Source: Nitrospira sp. (GTDB lineage: Bacteria > Nitrospirota > Nitrospiria > Nitrospirales > Nitrospiraceae). From it: DNA of 64,000 nt. This document shows positions 6,204-14,060 of the stretch, piece after piece. The stretch covers positions 558,001 through 622,000 of the forward strand of contig CP054184.1 in NCBI GenBank assembly GCA_015709715.1, written 5' to 3'. The stretch's first letter is position 1. Every line of letters starts with the position of its first letter. The translations under genes and the position numbers were made by a program. The notes under the pieces are model-generated. The model was not told where the DNA came from, made no database searches, and saw only the letters and a list, made by a program, of their open reading frames with translations.

Positions 6204-6561
6204 GATTATCCTCCTTGGTTAATTGAACTTCCTGCGCCTGCTGCGCGAGTTGTATCAACCCACCACAATACGGGCAATACTTGTGTTCATTGTCCTTGAG
6301 CGTGCCGTCAGCCAAGCAATACGCATTCTTACAAGCCGTCTCGTAATAATCATCGATGTCGTCATACTTCCACGCACAGGACGCCACCCGCCCTAGGTGC
6401 CGCTTTAACCATGCCGCTATACGGTCTTGTGGGTCTTCGGTTTCACCTGTCTTGAGATTGGCTATAGTCGAAAACTTGATCTTTCGTCCAGACGTTAGCT
6501 CGATAAACGTCAGCAATTCATCCACCAGCTTACGCTCCCGCGTCCACCCCGCCGCAGTCAT
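6196..6561 (-). CDS. Zinc-finger phage protein
   Basis: Product of 121 residues. The C-terminal half has the pattern C-x-W...DDIDDYYETACKNAYCLADG...KYCPYCGG (about residues 62-101), a zinc-binding module I recognise from many small phage and prophage proteins of unknown role. The N-terminal half is helical. Start at 6561 overlaps the upstream stop as ATGA, and its own end overlaps the Tad2-family start by 8 nt, so the two are translationally coupled. Partnership with Tad2 is possible but untested. Confidence 0.7.
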   Translation of the reverse strand: MTAAGWTRERKLVDELLTFIELTSGRKIKFSTIANLKTGETEDPQDRIAAWLKRHLGRVASCAWKYDDIDDYYETACKNAYCLADGTLKDNEHKYCPYCGGLIQLAQQAQEVQLTKEDNHG

Positions 6562-6719
6562 GTGATCACCCGCCCTGTTAAAGCGTCTCTAATTTCTCCA
6601 CACCACTCACACTTGATGTACGGGTCGTCTCCCCAAAACAGCCAGCCGTGGCTCTTGCCGTCCACATGCTTTGTGCGAGGACAGCGCTCTGGATCGTTCA
6701 CAGCCCCCGCCTCAGTCAT
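6558..6719 (-). CDS. Short zinc-ribbon-like protein (53 residues)
   Basis: Reads MTEAGAVNDPERCPRTKHVD and continues to a CEWCG pair, ending VIT. Cys13 with His18 and the CEWC pair could hold one zinc. Both ends form ATGA overlaps with neighbouring genes (6716-6719 and 6558-6561), good support despite the small size. The start codon lies in a 16-bp sequence repeated at 6930-6945. Function is unknown. Confidence 0.6.
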   Translation of the reverse strand: MTEAGAVNDPERCPRTKHVDGKSHGWLFWGDDPYIKCEWCGEIRDALTGRVIT

Positions 6720-6898
6720 GCTTGCAATCCTTCAGGTGTCGCACGTAGTTCGGCCCCTGCAACAGTTGGGATCGTGTAGGGGTTGCCGAATAGTGCCGCC
6801 TCAAGTTGAGCGTTAATCACATCGACCGTTACAAAGGATGTGCCGCTATGACACCCATCCTGTGATAGGTGAACCTGCTTGATAATTAGCCTAACCAT
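6716..6898 (-). CDS. Small phage protein, function unknown
   Basis: Product of 60 residues starting MVRLIIKQVHLSQDGCHSGT. GGAGGG upstream supports the ATG at 6898. Beta-rich first half, helix (VINAQLEAALFG), then a C-terminal extension. It ends in an ATGA overlap with the 53-residue zinc protein. No family recognised. Confidence 0.55.
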   Translation of the reverse strand: MVRLIIKQVHLSQDGCHSGTSFVTVDVINAQLEAALFGNPYTIPTVAGAELRATPEGLQA

Positions 6899-6944
6899 TG
6901 GTTTGCCCTCCTCCTGCGCTATACACAAACCCCGCCTCAGTCAT
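6891..6944 (-). CDS. 17-codon mini-frame, remnant or leader peptide
   Basis: Starts in an ATGA overlap with the stop of the upstream gene, reads MTEAGFVYSAGGGQTNG and stops five bases below the next start codon. It contains the ribosome site of the next gene. It may be a remnant of a duplicated MTEAG gene start, or a short coupling frame that hands ribosomes on. Confidence 0.35.
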   Translation of the reverse strand: MTEAGFVYSAGGGQTNG

Positions 6945-7477
6945 GGGGTACCGGCCTTGCGTTCAGATACTTTCTGACGATGCCAAGCAATCTTGCGCTC
7001 AATGTCCTTGATAATACCTTCATGGTATCGAACGCTCCAGGTCTTGGACTTCAACTTCTGCTTGTTTGACGTGACTGACCTACGCATATTCTCCTCAACC
7101 AATTCCTTGGCACGCTCTACACACTCTTGAAGTGCTACGGCCTCAGATTCCCTCAAACACTTCCAGTTAGCTTGCCGCCCAGTTGTAGAAACCACGTACC
7201 ACTCATCGCTATGCATTAATGCCACGCCTGCAATTGTGAACGGTGTCACTCGGGGAGTGTACGAATAGTCATGAACAAATCCGCGAGGTCCATCAAACCC
7301 AAGCCCGCAGCCATCGCACTCCACTGACACGCGGTCATCATTCCCCAGGATAATTTCAACACGCTTCTTCCCGTAACAAACAGGACAAGGCACCTGGATC
7401 TTTTCGGGCTGATGCTCAGGTAGGTAATAGGTTTTCCCAATCTCAAATGGCGTTTTCATCACGCTCGCCTCACTCAT
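6941..7477 (-). CDS. Phage protein with a zinc-ribbon motif
   Basis: Product of 178 residues; Met7 is an alternative start. CPVC (about residues 31-34) and CDGCG (about 54-58) form a DnaJ-like zinc ribbon. A beta-rich region follows (residues 65-105), then a long basic helical C-terminus (about 115-178). The combination suggests nucleic-acid binding. It lies downstream of the VRR-NUC nuclease and overlaps it by 8 nt, so a DNA-processing role is plausible but not demonstrable. Confidence 0.6.
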   Translation of the reverse strand: MSEASVMKTPFEIGKTYYLPEHQPEKIQVPCPVCYGKKRVEIILGNDDRVSVECDGCGLGFDGPRGFVHDYSYTPRVTPFTIAGVALMHSDEWYVVSTTGRQANWKCLRESEAVALQECVERAKELVEENMRRSVTSNKQKLKSKTWSVRYHEGIIKDIERKIAWHRQKVSERKAGTP

Positions 7478-7898
7478 CCCGCGCTCCTTTCGTGGGGTCG
7501 TGATAGCCGCTCATGAACGTCACCACGTCGTCGACGCTGTACGCGACGAGGGTCCGGGCTTTTGCGGCGCCCCAGCGCGTCAGCTCCCGGTCCTGTAGCC
7601 GCGTGGTCTTACCCCCCGGCGCCTTCACCTCAATCAGAAAAGCCTGCCCTGCGTAGCAGCCGACAATGTCCGGCCATCCGCTGGAGAAGAAGCCCCCGGG
7701 GACTTTTCGGGCATAGCACCCGACGAGTCCGTTGAGGTACTTGAGGATGTTGCCGGTAATAATCGACTCCTTAACCGTTCCTTTGACTGTAGGAACCCGC
7801 TCTTGTTTCCCGCCCGGTACTGGTCGTCGCAATCCGACACGAGCTGACACACGTCCGCCGGCTGCTCCCCCTTCGTCCACTGTGCAATCTCCCTCCAT
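7470..7898 (-). CDS. VRR-NUC domain nuclease
   Basis: The C-terminal ~105 residues match the VRR-NUC (PD-(D/E)XK superfamily) pattern: VKESIITGNILKYLNGL, then GWPDIVGCYAGQAFLIEVKAP (Asp of SGWPD; Glu and Lys of IEVK), then GGKTTRLQDRELTRW. Such nucleases process Holliday-like or flap DNA, and phage copies often sit beside helicases as here. The ATG at 7898 has a strong GGAGGGCAGC ribosome site; the frame is open back to a GTG at 7958. The N-terminal ~35 residues overlap another frame and look non-native, so the true start or a frameshift near 7,790 is uncertain. Confidence 0.75.
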   Translation of the reverse strand: MEGDCTVDEGGAAGGRVSARVGLRRPVPGGKQERVPTVKGTVKESIITGNILKYLNGLVGCYARKVPGGFFSSGWPDIVGCYAGQAFLIEVKAPGGKTTRLQDRELTRWGAAKARTLVAYSVDDVVTFMSGYHDPTKGARDE

Positions 7899-7951
7899 GC
7901 TGCCCTCCAATCTAAGGTGAGTTCCGCTTTTTTCTGTGCCCACTTGCTCAT
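7634..7951 (-). CDS. Overlapping frame starting MSKWAQKK (uncertain)
   Basis: The first ~60 residues (MSKWAQKKAELTLDWRAAWR onward) look protein-like and Trp-rich. From about residue 65 the frame is an implausible Ser/Ala/Thr-rich sequence that is simply the VRR-NUC gene read in another frame. The simplest view is a short phage gene whose stop has been lost by a small indel, leaving two overlapping genes. It could also be the original N-terminus of the VRR-NUC protein, joined through a frameshift. Confidence 0.35.
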   Translation of the reverse strand: MSKWAQKKAELTLDWRAAWREIAQWTKGEQPADVCQLVSDCDDQYRAGNKSGFLQSKERLRSRLLPATSSSTSTDSSGAMPEKSPGASSPADGRTLSAATQGRLF

Positions 7952-7954
7952 GCG

Positions 7955-8413
7955 TCACCAGCCCGACAATAACGGTTGCATCTTTCCGCTCTCGTAGGCC
8001 TTGGCAATCATCGGCACCACATGCTCCGAAACCGTCTTCCCGTCAGGCATGACAATGTTCGCCATAAATTCATTCTCGAAGGTCGCAATCTTTGACTCGA
8101 CCGCTTCGAGCTTCGCTTTCACGACCAGGGCGAGGGATCGCCACAGCCTCCGCACTTCCTGCTCATAGAGACGCCGCGCATCGTCCTGTGAACGAGCCTT
8201 CCCATAGCGCGGATTGACCGTGAATCGCTTTTCCTGGATGTCCGGCAGCTCCAAGACGAACCGGACATAACGGCCATGGACAAAGAATTGAATCCGGGCA
8301 TCCTTTGACGACCATCCCGAGACGAATTGTTCCGCTCCATACTTCCGGAGCAATGTTTCAATTTCGGCCCGCGACCGCTCCACTGGCACGCTTGTATTCT
8401 CTGCAAAGCTCAT
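7955..8413 (-). CDS. Conserved phage protein, function unknown
   Basis: Product of 152 residues starting MSFAENTSVPVERSRAEIET. GGAGGG lies upstream and the ATGA overlaps the helicase stop. It shows the layout of a widespread phage family: AEIETLLRKYGAEQFVSGW (about residues 15-33), a beta-rich centre with RYVRFVLELPD, then RRLWRSLALVVKAKLEAVES and EFMANIVMPDG. No activity is assigned to this family. It typically sits among replication and recombination genes, as here between the UvrD-like helicase and the VRR-NUC nuclease. Confidence 0.75.
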   Translation of the reverse strand: MSFAENTSVPVERSRAEIETLLRKYGAEQFVSGWSSKDARIQFFVHGRYVRFVLELPDIQEKRFTVNPRYGKARSQDDARRLYEQEVRRLWRSLALVVKAKLEAVESKIATFENEFMANIVMPDGKTVSEHVVPMIAKAYESGKMQPLLSGW

Positions 8414-10902
8414 AAATACCCTCCTATGCTCAGTCCCACCGGTTGCGCCCAATACAGGGCTTCTTTTGCTCTCGTCATCCCGACATAAAACATTCTCCGT
8501 ACGGCATCCTGTGCCTCCCCCGGCGACGTCCATTCCCGATACCCCGCCGGCGAGAGGTCCGGAAACAGGACCACAATGTCGGCCTCACCCCCTTTGACAG
8601 AATTGTGCACGACGGCCCCGCCAGAGATGTAATGGTGGTGCGGAAGCACCTCAAGGCTAAAAACATCCCCGGCGAACGGCTCGCACAAAACAGTGACTTG
8701 ATGCCACGTCGGCTTATTGCCTCCTTTCTTGCGGCAACAGAACGCATCCTGGACAACGGGGATCTCCATGTATTGGTCGATCACGTTTGCCGCTGCCGTT
8801 AAGAACATGCCGCGCTGATTCGTTCTCCCGCGCCCTCGTGTGCACAGCGGTTCGCCTTCTATGAGCCCACGATCTCGCAATAGCTGCATCGCCCGATCCG
8901 CAACGCACTCAGATATGAGCGTGTCGTGAATGGTATGGAGTTCCTCCGACTTGAATAATCTGGACTTGCAGGCCTGAAATGTGAGCCCTGGTAATCCATA
9001 TCGACATTGAATCTGCATCTCGGCAATGTACGCCTCACGCGCCGTTTCATAGACCCCCAGAATCCATCCCGCGTCAGCCTGCTCCGTCGACATACGGCCT
9101 TTAAGACCTCCGGACGCATACGGCCGTTTACCCGATGTGCACATGCCGACTCTCCACCAATTCCCGCGCCGCATGAGGTAGACAATCCACTTATTGAAAA
9201 AGGATTCCGTGAAGCGCACCTGCATCCGATGTGTCGGCGTTACGCGCGTCCGGCTCCCCCTTGTGGTGATTGTCAGCAGGGGTCCATCGTAAGGATTCCT
9301 TGCAACCACAAAGGGGTACCCCATCTCCTTCCTCGGCATGCCTTTCTTGCTGTTTCGTCCTCCCCATACGAGCCGGTTGCAGTTGTCCATATAACTGGCA
9401 AGCCTGTGCTTGTTTGGATCGAGTCGCCCGATTGGCACATACCCCTCAGTAGTGAGCACTGGTTCATCTCCGGGGGAGCAATGAATCGTACCCAGGATGA
9501 TTTGCGGCGCCTTCGTCAGAGCCGCCGCGCCTCGAGATTCGATCACATTGCAGGCGTAGCGCATCGGCCGTTCATAGGTGCTCAAGAGATGTCCCCGCAA
9601 CCACTCCAAATCGCCCGCCGTCACGCGCTCCGCCGTCTCGTCCCCCACAAACCACTTCTCAAGGTCCTCCGTCTCCACCAGCGCCTTCATGGTCTCATCG
9701 GCTTCGGCCTTCCGTCGCATGTCCGTCTTGGCTCCATGCCGGAACACGCCGTCCGATTCGAGGCACCCCGCCCAGGCCCACAGGTCGCGGTACGTCCACC
9801 AGGATTCGCCGCGCGCCACCTTCCCGAACGCCAGCACCCGCTCCGAGGCGCCGATCGTGCCCGCCTTGGTATGCAGCGGATTCCAGTCCCCGCGTGTCCG
9901 TCTGTACGGGTTATGAAACGGCATGCCCCAGTCCCGCAGCTGCCGCTTGAGGGGATCCAGGAAGAAGGAGCAGGACGCTAGGAAGGCCACGGTCTTGCCT
10001 TCGCCCAGCCAGGCTTCGAGCTGATCCTTGATCGGTGCCGGGTATTGGTAATTCAGGTAGATGCTATCGACTTCGCCCTGAAAGGCTCTGGGCTTGTAGT
10101 CCACCTGGAACCGGTGAGGCATTTGCTCAATCCACTTGACCGCCGCCCCATGCACCGCCACCGGGACACGGTAGGATTGTCCGAGTACCCGTATCTGGTC
10201 CGCCGGCACAGCCGGATACAGGAAGGCGTCAGGCGTGGCTCCTTTGAACGTATAAATGCACTGATCCGGGTCTCCGACCAAATACAGCCGTTCGCAACTT
10301 TCGCCCCACCAGCGGGCAAGATGGAGTTCCAGGGGGCTAAAGTCTTGCACCTCATCCAGGAAGAACGCCGCGGCCTCATGCGGGATCGGAAGCCGTTGGG
10401 TCACGCACAGGTCGATCAGGTCGGTAAAATCCATCGTGAACGTCTGCGACTTGAAATCCTTCCAGTCCTCCGCGAAGGCCTGGACTCGCATCGGCCAGGC
10501 ATCTGGCTCTATGCGCAGCCCACGCAGCCGATTGAGTTCCTGGAGGAGGAGATCGCCCTCCTTCGTCTCGCCCCCTTCAATGTGTCCATAGGGGTCGTCT
10601 ATATCGCTGGCAATGCCACCAAATCCCCAGGAGGGATGCTCTGCGTTCCAATCCTTCAGGAGATTGCCGGCAACCAGCTTCGGCCGATCCAATGCCCGAT
10701 AACACAGGGCATGCAGCGTGCCGACCTGATCGTCATTCAGTGGGAGCTGCCGGGATACCAGTTCCTTCGCCGCCGCCCTCGTGAAGCTCGAGACCAGCAC
10801 CGCCTCGCTCCCGTAGTCCCGGCAGGCTGTGGCAATCAGCCCCGATAATGCTGTAGTTTTCCCGGCATTAGGTGCCAGGAGGGCCAAACATTCTGTATTC
10901 AC
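8410..10902 (-). CDS. UvrD/Rep-like superfamily 1 helicase interrupted by an intein
   Basis: From a GTG at 10902 (GTGA overlap with the HNH gene) the precursor is 830 residues. The helicase part is residues 1-474 and 768-830, giving 537 residues after splicing. Motifs: P-loop PNAGKT (11-16, lacking the usual first Gly), SFTRAAAKEL (39-48), Walker B DEVQD (183-187), GDPDQ (210-214), GQSYRVP (241-247), motif V GTIH|SVKGGEAD (split by the intein), and VGMTRAKEALY near the C-terminus. It would unwind DNA during phage replication or recombination. A longer frame to 11397 exists, but its extra 165 residues are a shadow of the HNH gene. Confidence 0.85.
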   Translation of the reverse strand: MNTECLALLAPNAGKTTALSGLIATACRDYGSEAVLVSSFTRAAAKELVSRQLPLNDDQVGTLHALCYRALDRPKLVAGNLLKDWNAEHPSWGFGGIASDIDDPYGHIEGGETKEGDLLLQELNRLRGLRIEPDAWPMRVQAFAEDWKDFKSQTFTMDFTDLIDLCVTQRLPIPHEAAAFFLDEVQDFSPLELHLARWWGESCERLYLVGDPDQCIYTFKGATPDAFLYPAVPADQIRVLGQSYRVPVAVHGAAVKWIEQMPHRFQVDYKPRAFQGEVDSIYLNYQYPAPIKDQLEAWLGEGKTVAFLASCSFFLDPLKRQLRDWGMPFHNPYRRTRGDWNPLHTKAGTIGASERVLAFGKVARGESWWTYRDLWAWAGCLESDGVFRHGAKTDMRRKAEADETMKALVETEDLEKWFVGDETAERVTAGDLEWLRGHLLSTYERPMRYACNVIESRGAAALTKAPQIILGTIHCSPGDEPVLTTEGYVPIGRLDPNKHRLASYMDNCNRLVWGGRNSKKGMPRKEMGYPFVVARNPYDGPLLTITTRGSRTRVTPTHRMQVRFTESFFNKWIVYLMRRGNWWRVGMCTSGKRPYASGGLKGRMSTEQADAGWILGVYETAREAYIAEMQIQCRYGLPGLTFQACKSRLFKSEELHTIHDTLISECVADRAMQLLRDRGLIEGEPLCTRGRGRTNQRGMFLTAAANVIDQYMEIPVVQDAFCCRKKGGNKPTWHQVTVLCEPFAGDVFSLEVLPHHHYISGGAVVHNSVKGGEADIVVLFPDLSPAGYREWTSPGEAQDAVRRMFYVGMTRAKEALYWAQPVGLSIGGYL
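8602..9480 (-). mobile_element. Intein (293 residues) in helicase motif V
   Basis: The intein runs from Cys1 (CSPGDEPVLTTEGYVPIG, block A) to the terminal VVHN, followed by extein Ser. Block B is RVTPTHRMQV (TxxH at intein residues 81-84); block F/G is GDVFSLEVLPHHHYISGGAVVHN. Removing it restores GTIH-SVKGGEAD, the conserved motif V, exactly in frame. The ~180 residues between the splicing blocks (WILGVYETAREAYIAEMQ, YGLPGLTF) look like a homing-endonuclease-type insertion of a kind I cannot place. All splice-junction residues are present, so it should be active. Confidence 0.9.
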
Positions 10903-11336
10903 GCCTTCCCGACAACAGAACCACCCCCCTTCGATGCAAAGCGCGCGAGGTTGTGAAGTCGCGCGTGTTGAGATTGACTGGATAGCACTTCTAAATTTTC
11001 CGGCCTGTTGTCGCGCTTGTCCCCGTTTAAGTGGTGGACTATCTCTCCTGAACGTAGAGGCCTTCCGATCGTTCGTTGCGCGACTAAGCGATGTTGATGT
11101 TTTCCGTCCTGCTTGATGTATGACAAACCGAGGCCTCTTCCTCGCTGCATGTCCCCGCGCTTTTTCGCAGATTGCTTGGAAATTTCGGCATTGCGAGAAG
11201 TATCGAGACATGCTCGACGTTGACATTCCAGGTCGCAATATTTCTGCATCCGCTTCTTGTAAGGAGGGGTGAAATACCCTCCACACCATGAACAGTTTCT
11301 TTCCTTTGCTAAGCGAGGGCTTCTCATTCCGCCCAT
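10899..11336 (-). CDS. HNH homing endonuclease
   Basis: Product of 145 residues. The N-terminal zinc module is CSWCGG (residues 15-20) with CDLEC (about 34-38). The C-terminal HNH core is GRPLRSGEIVHHLNGDKRDN (about 91-110) followed by RPENLEVLSSQSQHARLH. The core is nearly the same as in the HNH gene at 16064-16444. The stop overlaps the helicase GTG start (GTGA), placing the endonuclease directly before the helicase P-loop, which begins only ten residues into that gene. It is probably a free-standing homing endonuclease that targets this locus. Confidence 0.85.
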   Translation of the reverse strand: MGGMRSPRLAKERNCSWCGGYFTPPYKKRMQKYCDLECQRRACLDTSRNAEISKQSAKKRGDMQRGRGLGLSYIKQDGKHQHRLVAQRTIGRPLRSGEIVHHLNGDKRDNRPENLEVLSSQSQHARLHNLARFASKGGGSVVGKA

Positions 11337-11676
11337 ACATGTCTCCTTTCTTGGTTTCTGTACTCATTCGACACCTAATAAATTCAACAGGTTGCAAGCC
11401 CTCTGACTCACTCTGACTCAGCGGACTTTCCTAATTGATTCAATGAGTTGAGATCAAAAAATGCCGACTTGAGTACAGGAGTCAGAGAAATTAAATTCTG
11501 CATCGTGCGTCCGGCCAATTTTTTTCTCTGACTCACTGACTCTTTGTACTCAACTCTGGCATGAATCTTGATATTAAGAGAGAATTGCATAAGTCGTTGA
11601 TTTCATTCATTTCACAGGTACAGTACTTGTACGGCTCTTTGGAGTCAGAGCCGAGTACTCGGTTTTTCCTCTGTAC
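11337..11676. repeat. Iteron-like intergenic region, candidate replication origin
   Basis: A 340-bp gap between the HNH/helicase genes and the primase gene. CTCTGACTCA occurs at 11401-11410, 11411-11420 and 11526-11535, CTGACTC at 11536-11542, and inverted GAGTCAGAG at 11479-11487 and 11642-11650. A second family, GAGTACA/TGTACTC, occurs at 11471, 11545 and 11673, plus the palindrome CCGAGTACTCGG at 11651-11662. A/T-rich stretches (11430-11500) lie between. It also carries operator-like site 4. This layout fits a replication origin or a complex control region. Confidence 0.5.
11618..11632. promoter_or_regulatory. Operator-like site 4 (GTACAGTACTTGTAC)
   Basis: Contains the exact GTACAGTAC core at 11618-11626, followed by a further GTAC half-site. 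It lies in the iteron-rich gap downstream of the primase gene and upstream of the HNH and helicase genes on the minus strand, so it could regulate their transcription. Confidence 0.5.
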
Positions 11677-13308
11677 TCACGCATGGACCTTCCAAATGCT
11701 CCGCTTGGTGCGTCCGCCGCGGTTGGTTTTGACGTTCTTCCGCTCATACTCGTACCCCAGCTTGGTCAGCTGCATGGTCAACTCTTGCGCCGTGATCCGT
11801 TCCTGCATCTGCCCCAGCAGGAACCTCCGGAACCCCTCAGCGACAATGTGGACCTCGCCCTTGAACTTGAACGGTCGATAGTTGAAGGCGGCTTTTTCCC
11901 ATTGGTCCTCTGGCTCCACACCCTCCGAGAGGTACATTTCGAGCCAGTTCTCCATTCTGCCTTTGTTGGTCCCGATTTCTACGTCGACGTTTTCCACGGC
12001 CAGAAAGAGCCGTGTCAGGATTTCGTGCCACTTCTCCGCCTTAAATGTCGGGATCCGCACATCGGTATGATCGAAGATCAGCCGGCGAAAACGGGTCTGT
12101 GAATCGAAGTCGTCAATGCTCGCTGCCGCAACCTTCCGTCCGTTGACCTGCAGTTCATAGCTGTTCGTTTCACTGCGGAAGCGAACCAGTTTCGTAATCT
12201 CCACGCCCAGGTTGATCGACAGCAGCGCCAGGATCTCCGCCGGGTCCTTGGCGATATGCTCCGGAAGGGCCTTTCCCTTCTCGAGGTCCTCGTTCAACTG
12301 CCGTCGTTCTTCGACACCCTTCCCGGCAATGGCCAGGTCGAGCGTCCGCTTGTAGTAGTCCTTCCGGAGCTTCAGATCCTCGCCGTGTTTCCGGCGATGT
12401 GCCACGAGGAGATTGACCACCTCTTGTGCCGTCCACCCAGCCGCAAGGGCCCTGGTCGCCAGACTCATGTCGTAGCTGCTGGCTGACTGGTCTTGCAGAT
12501 CCTTCCGGGCATGTTGCCAGGAGAGCCGAAATGTCGTGTCGACTTCGCAGAGCAGCAGAAACTTTTCCGCCGGCGGTTCCGCTGCCGCATTCAGATCGAA
12601 CGTCCACTCAAGGGAAACCGCAGCCGGCTTGTCTCCGTCCGGCTCTGTTGTCAGGTAGTCTTTGAAGTCCGACGGGTTGTACCGCGAGTCGGTGAGGCTC
12701 AGGAGCTTGGTTCGCTTTGGGACTCCCTTCCGGTTCCAGGTCCCCGGCAGGCGCATGACTCGCGTAATGTCGCCCACCTGATCCGCGTCCCAGCCCTTCG
12801 CCTTGGCTTTGGCGCGCAGCGTGGAGCACCAGCCCTTGGTCAGGGCTTCGGCGTCCGCCCGATCCTGCTCGCTGTCAAAGATCCAGGGTTCCCGAAACAG
12901 CCACCAGGCCTGCAGGCCCCGACCACTGTGGATCACCGCCGATGGCGGCAAGCCCATGTCGGCAATGAGCTGCATCGCCTCCGCTTCGGTCGGCGGGAGA
13001 TTTGGTTTCTTGTGTTCGGCGCCGTAATCGATATCCAGCCAGACCCCCGGGATGGCCACCACGTCGGCCTTCTCACCCCGGAGCGTGGGCCCGAGGTTCG
13101 CACCTCGGAGCCCACAGCCGATGTAGACATTTTCTTTCGCGGCCCAGGTGTCGATCGCCGCCAGCTCATCGGCGCCGATTTCGGAGACCCAGCTGGACCG
13201 CTTGGACGGCGCGCCCCAAAAGAGGCACCACCGTCCATCGAGGTCCGGCCACAGCGCCGACAGAAACCGCGAGAGGTCGCTATTCTCCGTCTGCTGGGTC
13301 GGCATCAA
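11677..13308 (-). CDS. Archaeo-eukaryotic-type primase (AEP superfamily)
   Basis: Product of 543 residues. The N-terminal ~220 residues carry the AEP/RepB-like primase motifs: WLDIDYG (metal-binding Asp92 and Asp94), HSGRGLQAWW (127-136) and DITRVMRLPGTWNRK (180-194). The enzyme would make primers, and possibly extend them, for phage DNA replication. The C-terminal half (about 330-543) is helical with a winged-helix-like end and no Walker motifs, so the helicase function must come from the separate helicase genes. The start overlaps the upstream gene by 29 nt. Located next to the candidate origin, as expected for an initiator primase. Confidence 0.75.
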   Translation of the reverse strand: MMPTQQTENSDLSRFLSALWPDLDGRWCLFWGAPSKRSSWVSEIGADELAAIDTWAAKENVYIGCGLRGANLGPTLRGEKADVVAIPGVWLDIDYGAEHKKPNLPPTEAEAMQLIADMGLPPSAVIHSGRGLQAWWLFREPWIFDSEQDRADAEALTKGWCSTLRAKAKAKGWDADQVGDITRVMRLPGTWNRKGVPKRTKLLSLTDSRYNPSDFKDYLTTEPDGDKPAAVSLEWTFDLNAAAEPPAEKFLLLCEVDTTFRLSWQHARKDLQDQSASSYDMSLATRALAAGWTAQEVVNLLVAHRRKHGEDLKLRKDYYKRTLDLAIAGKGVEERRQLNEDLEKGKALPEHIAKDPAEILALLSINLGVEITKLVRFRSETNSYELQVNGRKVAAASIDDFDSQTRFRRLIFDHTDVRIPTFKAEKWHEILTRLFLAVENVDVEIGTNKGRMENWLEMYLSEGVEPEDQWEKAAFNYRPFKFKGEVHIVAEGFRRFLLGQMQERITAQELTMQLTKLGYEYERKNVKTNRGGRTKRSIWKVHA

Positions 13309-14038
13309 TCACCGTCGCCTGTGAGAACATTTCACGCATGGCTTTGCCGATGGTTTCGACCTTCGCGAGTTCATCCGCCTCGAGATTCCGTCCCCGCGTC
13401 AGCGAGGCCACGGAATACTCATTCTTGGGGCCCTGCTTCTTCTCAAGCCGCAGCTGTGTGGTCACATGCCGGAACGACAGCCCGTTATTGACGAGGCGCA
13501 GGAAATACTGCCGGGAATTTTTCAGCGAGGTTGCCGGCAGGGACACCAGTAGGGGCATGATGTTTTCCTGGCGCAGGAACAGCATGATGCGTTTCTGCTT
13601 GCAGGCTTGGCCGGCCGCAGGTTTGCCGGCCTCATCGACCGCCGTCCCGAATTGGGCCATGGGACAGGTCGCACAGTTTCCGCCGTGCATGGCCGCAATG
13701 GTCCCGATCCCGGTGAGTCCGTCATCTGACCGGCAATCTGGAGGCTTGTTCCCACCGTCCTTGCTGGCCCAGTAGCCGCGAGTATCCTTGAAGTGCAGGA
13801 CAATCCCCTCTACAGCTTTCATGGGCTCGCTGCCGTCTAGGGTCGGCACTTCCCACACGGTCATGCCGCCCGTTGGGACCTTGATCTTGTCCAGGTCGGA
13901 GACCTTGAGCCCTTGCGTTCCGACGCTGTCCTTGAGAATGGCCGCAAGTTTCGCCGCCGGCACGGCCAGTGCCTTATATTCATTCTTCACGAGTTCCGGC
14001 ACGTTCGCCGTTGCGACACTGGTCTCTTTCTTCGCCAT
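13280..14038 (-). CDS. Phage protein with a cysteine cluster, possible ssDNA-binding role
   Basis: Product of 252 residues. A conserved-looking cysteine cluster occupies the centre (PPDC about residue 101, GGNCATCPM about 119-127, ACKQKR about 146-151) and may bind zinc or an Fe-S cluster. After it comes a beta-rich region (IMPLLVSLPATS, RHVTTQLRLEKK) that could be an OB-fold. The acidic C-terminal tail (DADPADGE) is typical of ssDNA-binding proteins. It is encoded directly upstream of the primase, which fits a replication accessory, but the role is inferred. The promoter region carries operator-like site 5. Confidence 0.55.
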   Translation of the reverse strand: MAKKETSVATANVPELVKNEYKALAVPAAKLAAILKDSVGTQGLKVSDLDKIKVPTGGMTVWEVPTLDGSEPMKAVEGIVLHFKDTRGYWASKDGGNKPPDCRSDDGLTGIGTIAAMHGGNCATCPMAQFGTAVDEAGKPAAGQACKQKRIMLFLRQENIMPLLVSLPATSLKNSRQYFLRLVNNGLSFRHVTTQLRLEKKQGPKNEYSVASLTRGRNLEADELAKVETIGKAMREMFSQATVIDADPADGE

Positions 14039-14060
14039 GGCCCATCCTTTCTGAGTGATG

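Larger units (their letters stand above)
6705..6945. repeat. 16-bp direct repeat over two start codons
   Basis: CCCCGCCTCAGTCATG occurs exactly at 6705-6720 and 6930-6945. On the minus strand each copy encodes the start MTEAG. The right-hand copy now opens only a 17-codon frame, so one copy probably marks a gene that was lost or replaced. Confidence 0.65.

Noticed and set aside
10903-11397. N-terminal extension of the UvrD-like helicase frame (165 extra codons)
   Set aside because: It overlaps the clear HNH gene in another frame, is Arg/Ser-rich and lacks structure. The GTGA overlap at 10902-10899 gives a normal start for the helicase.
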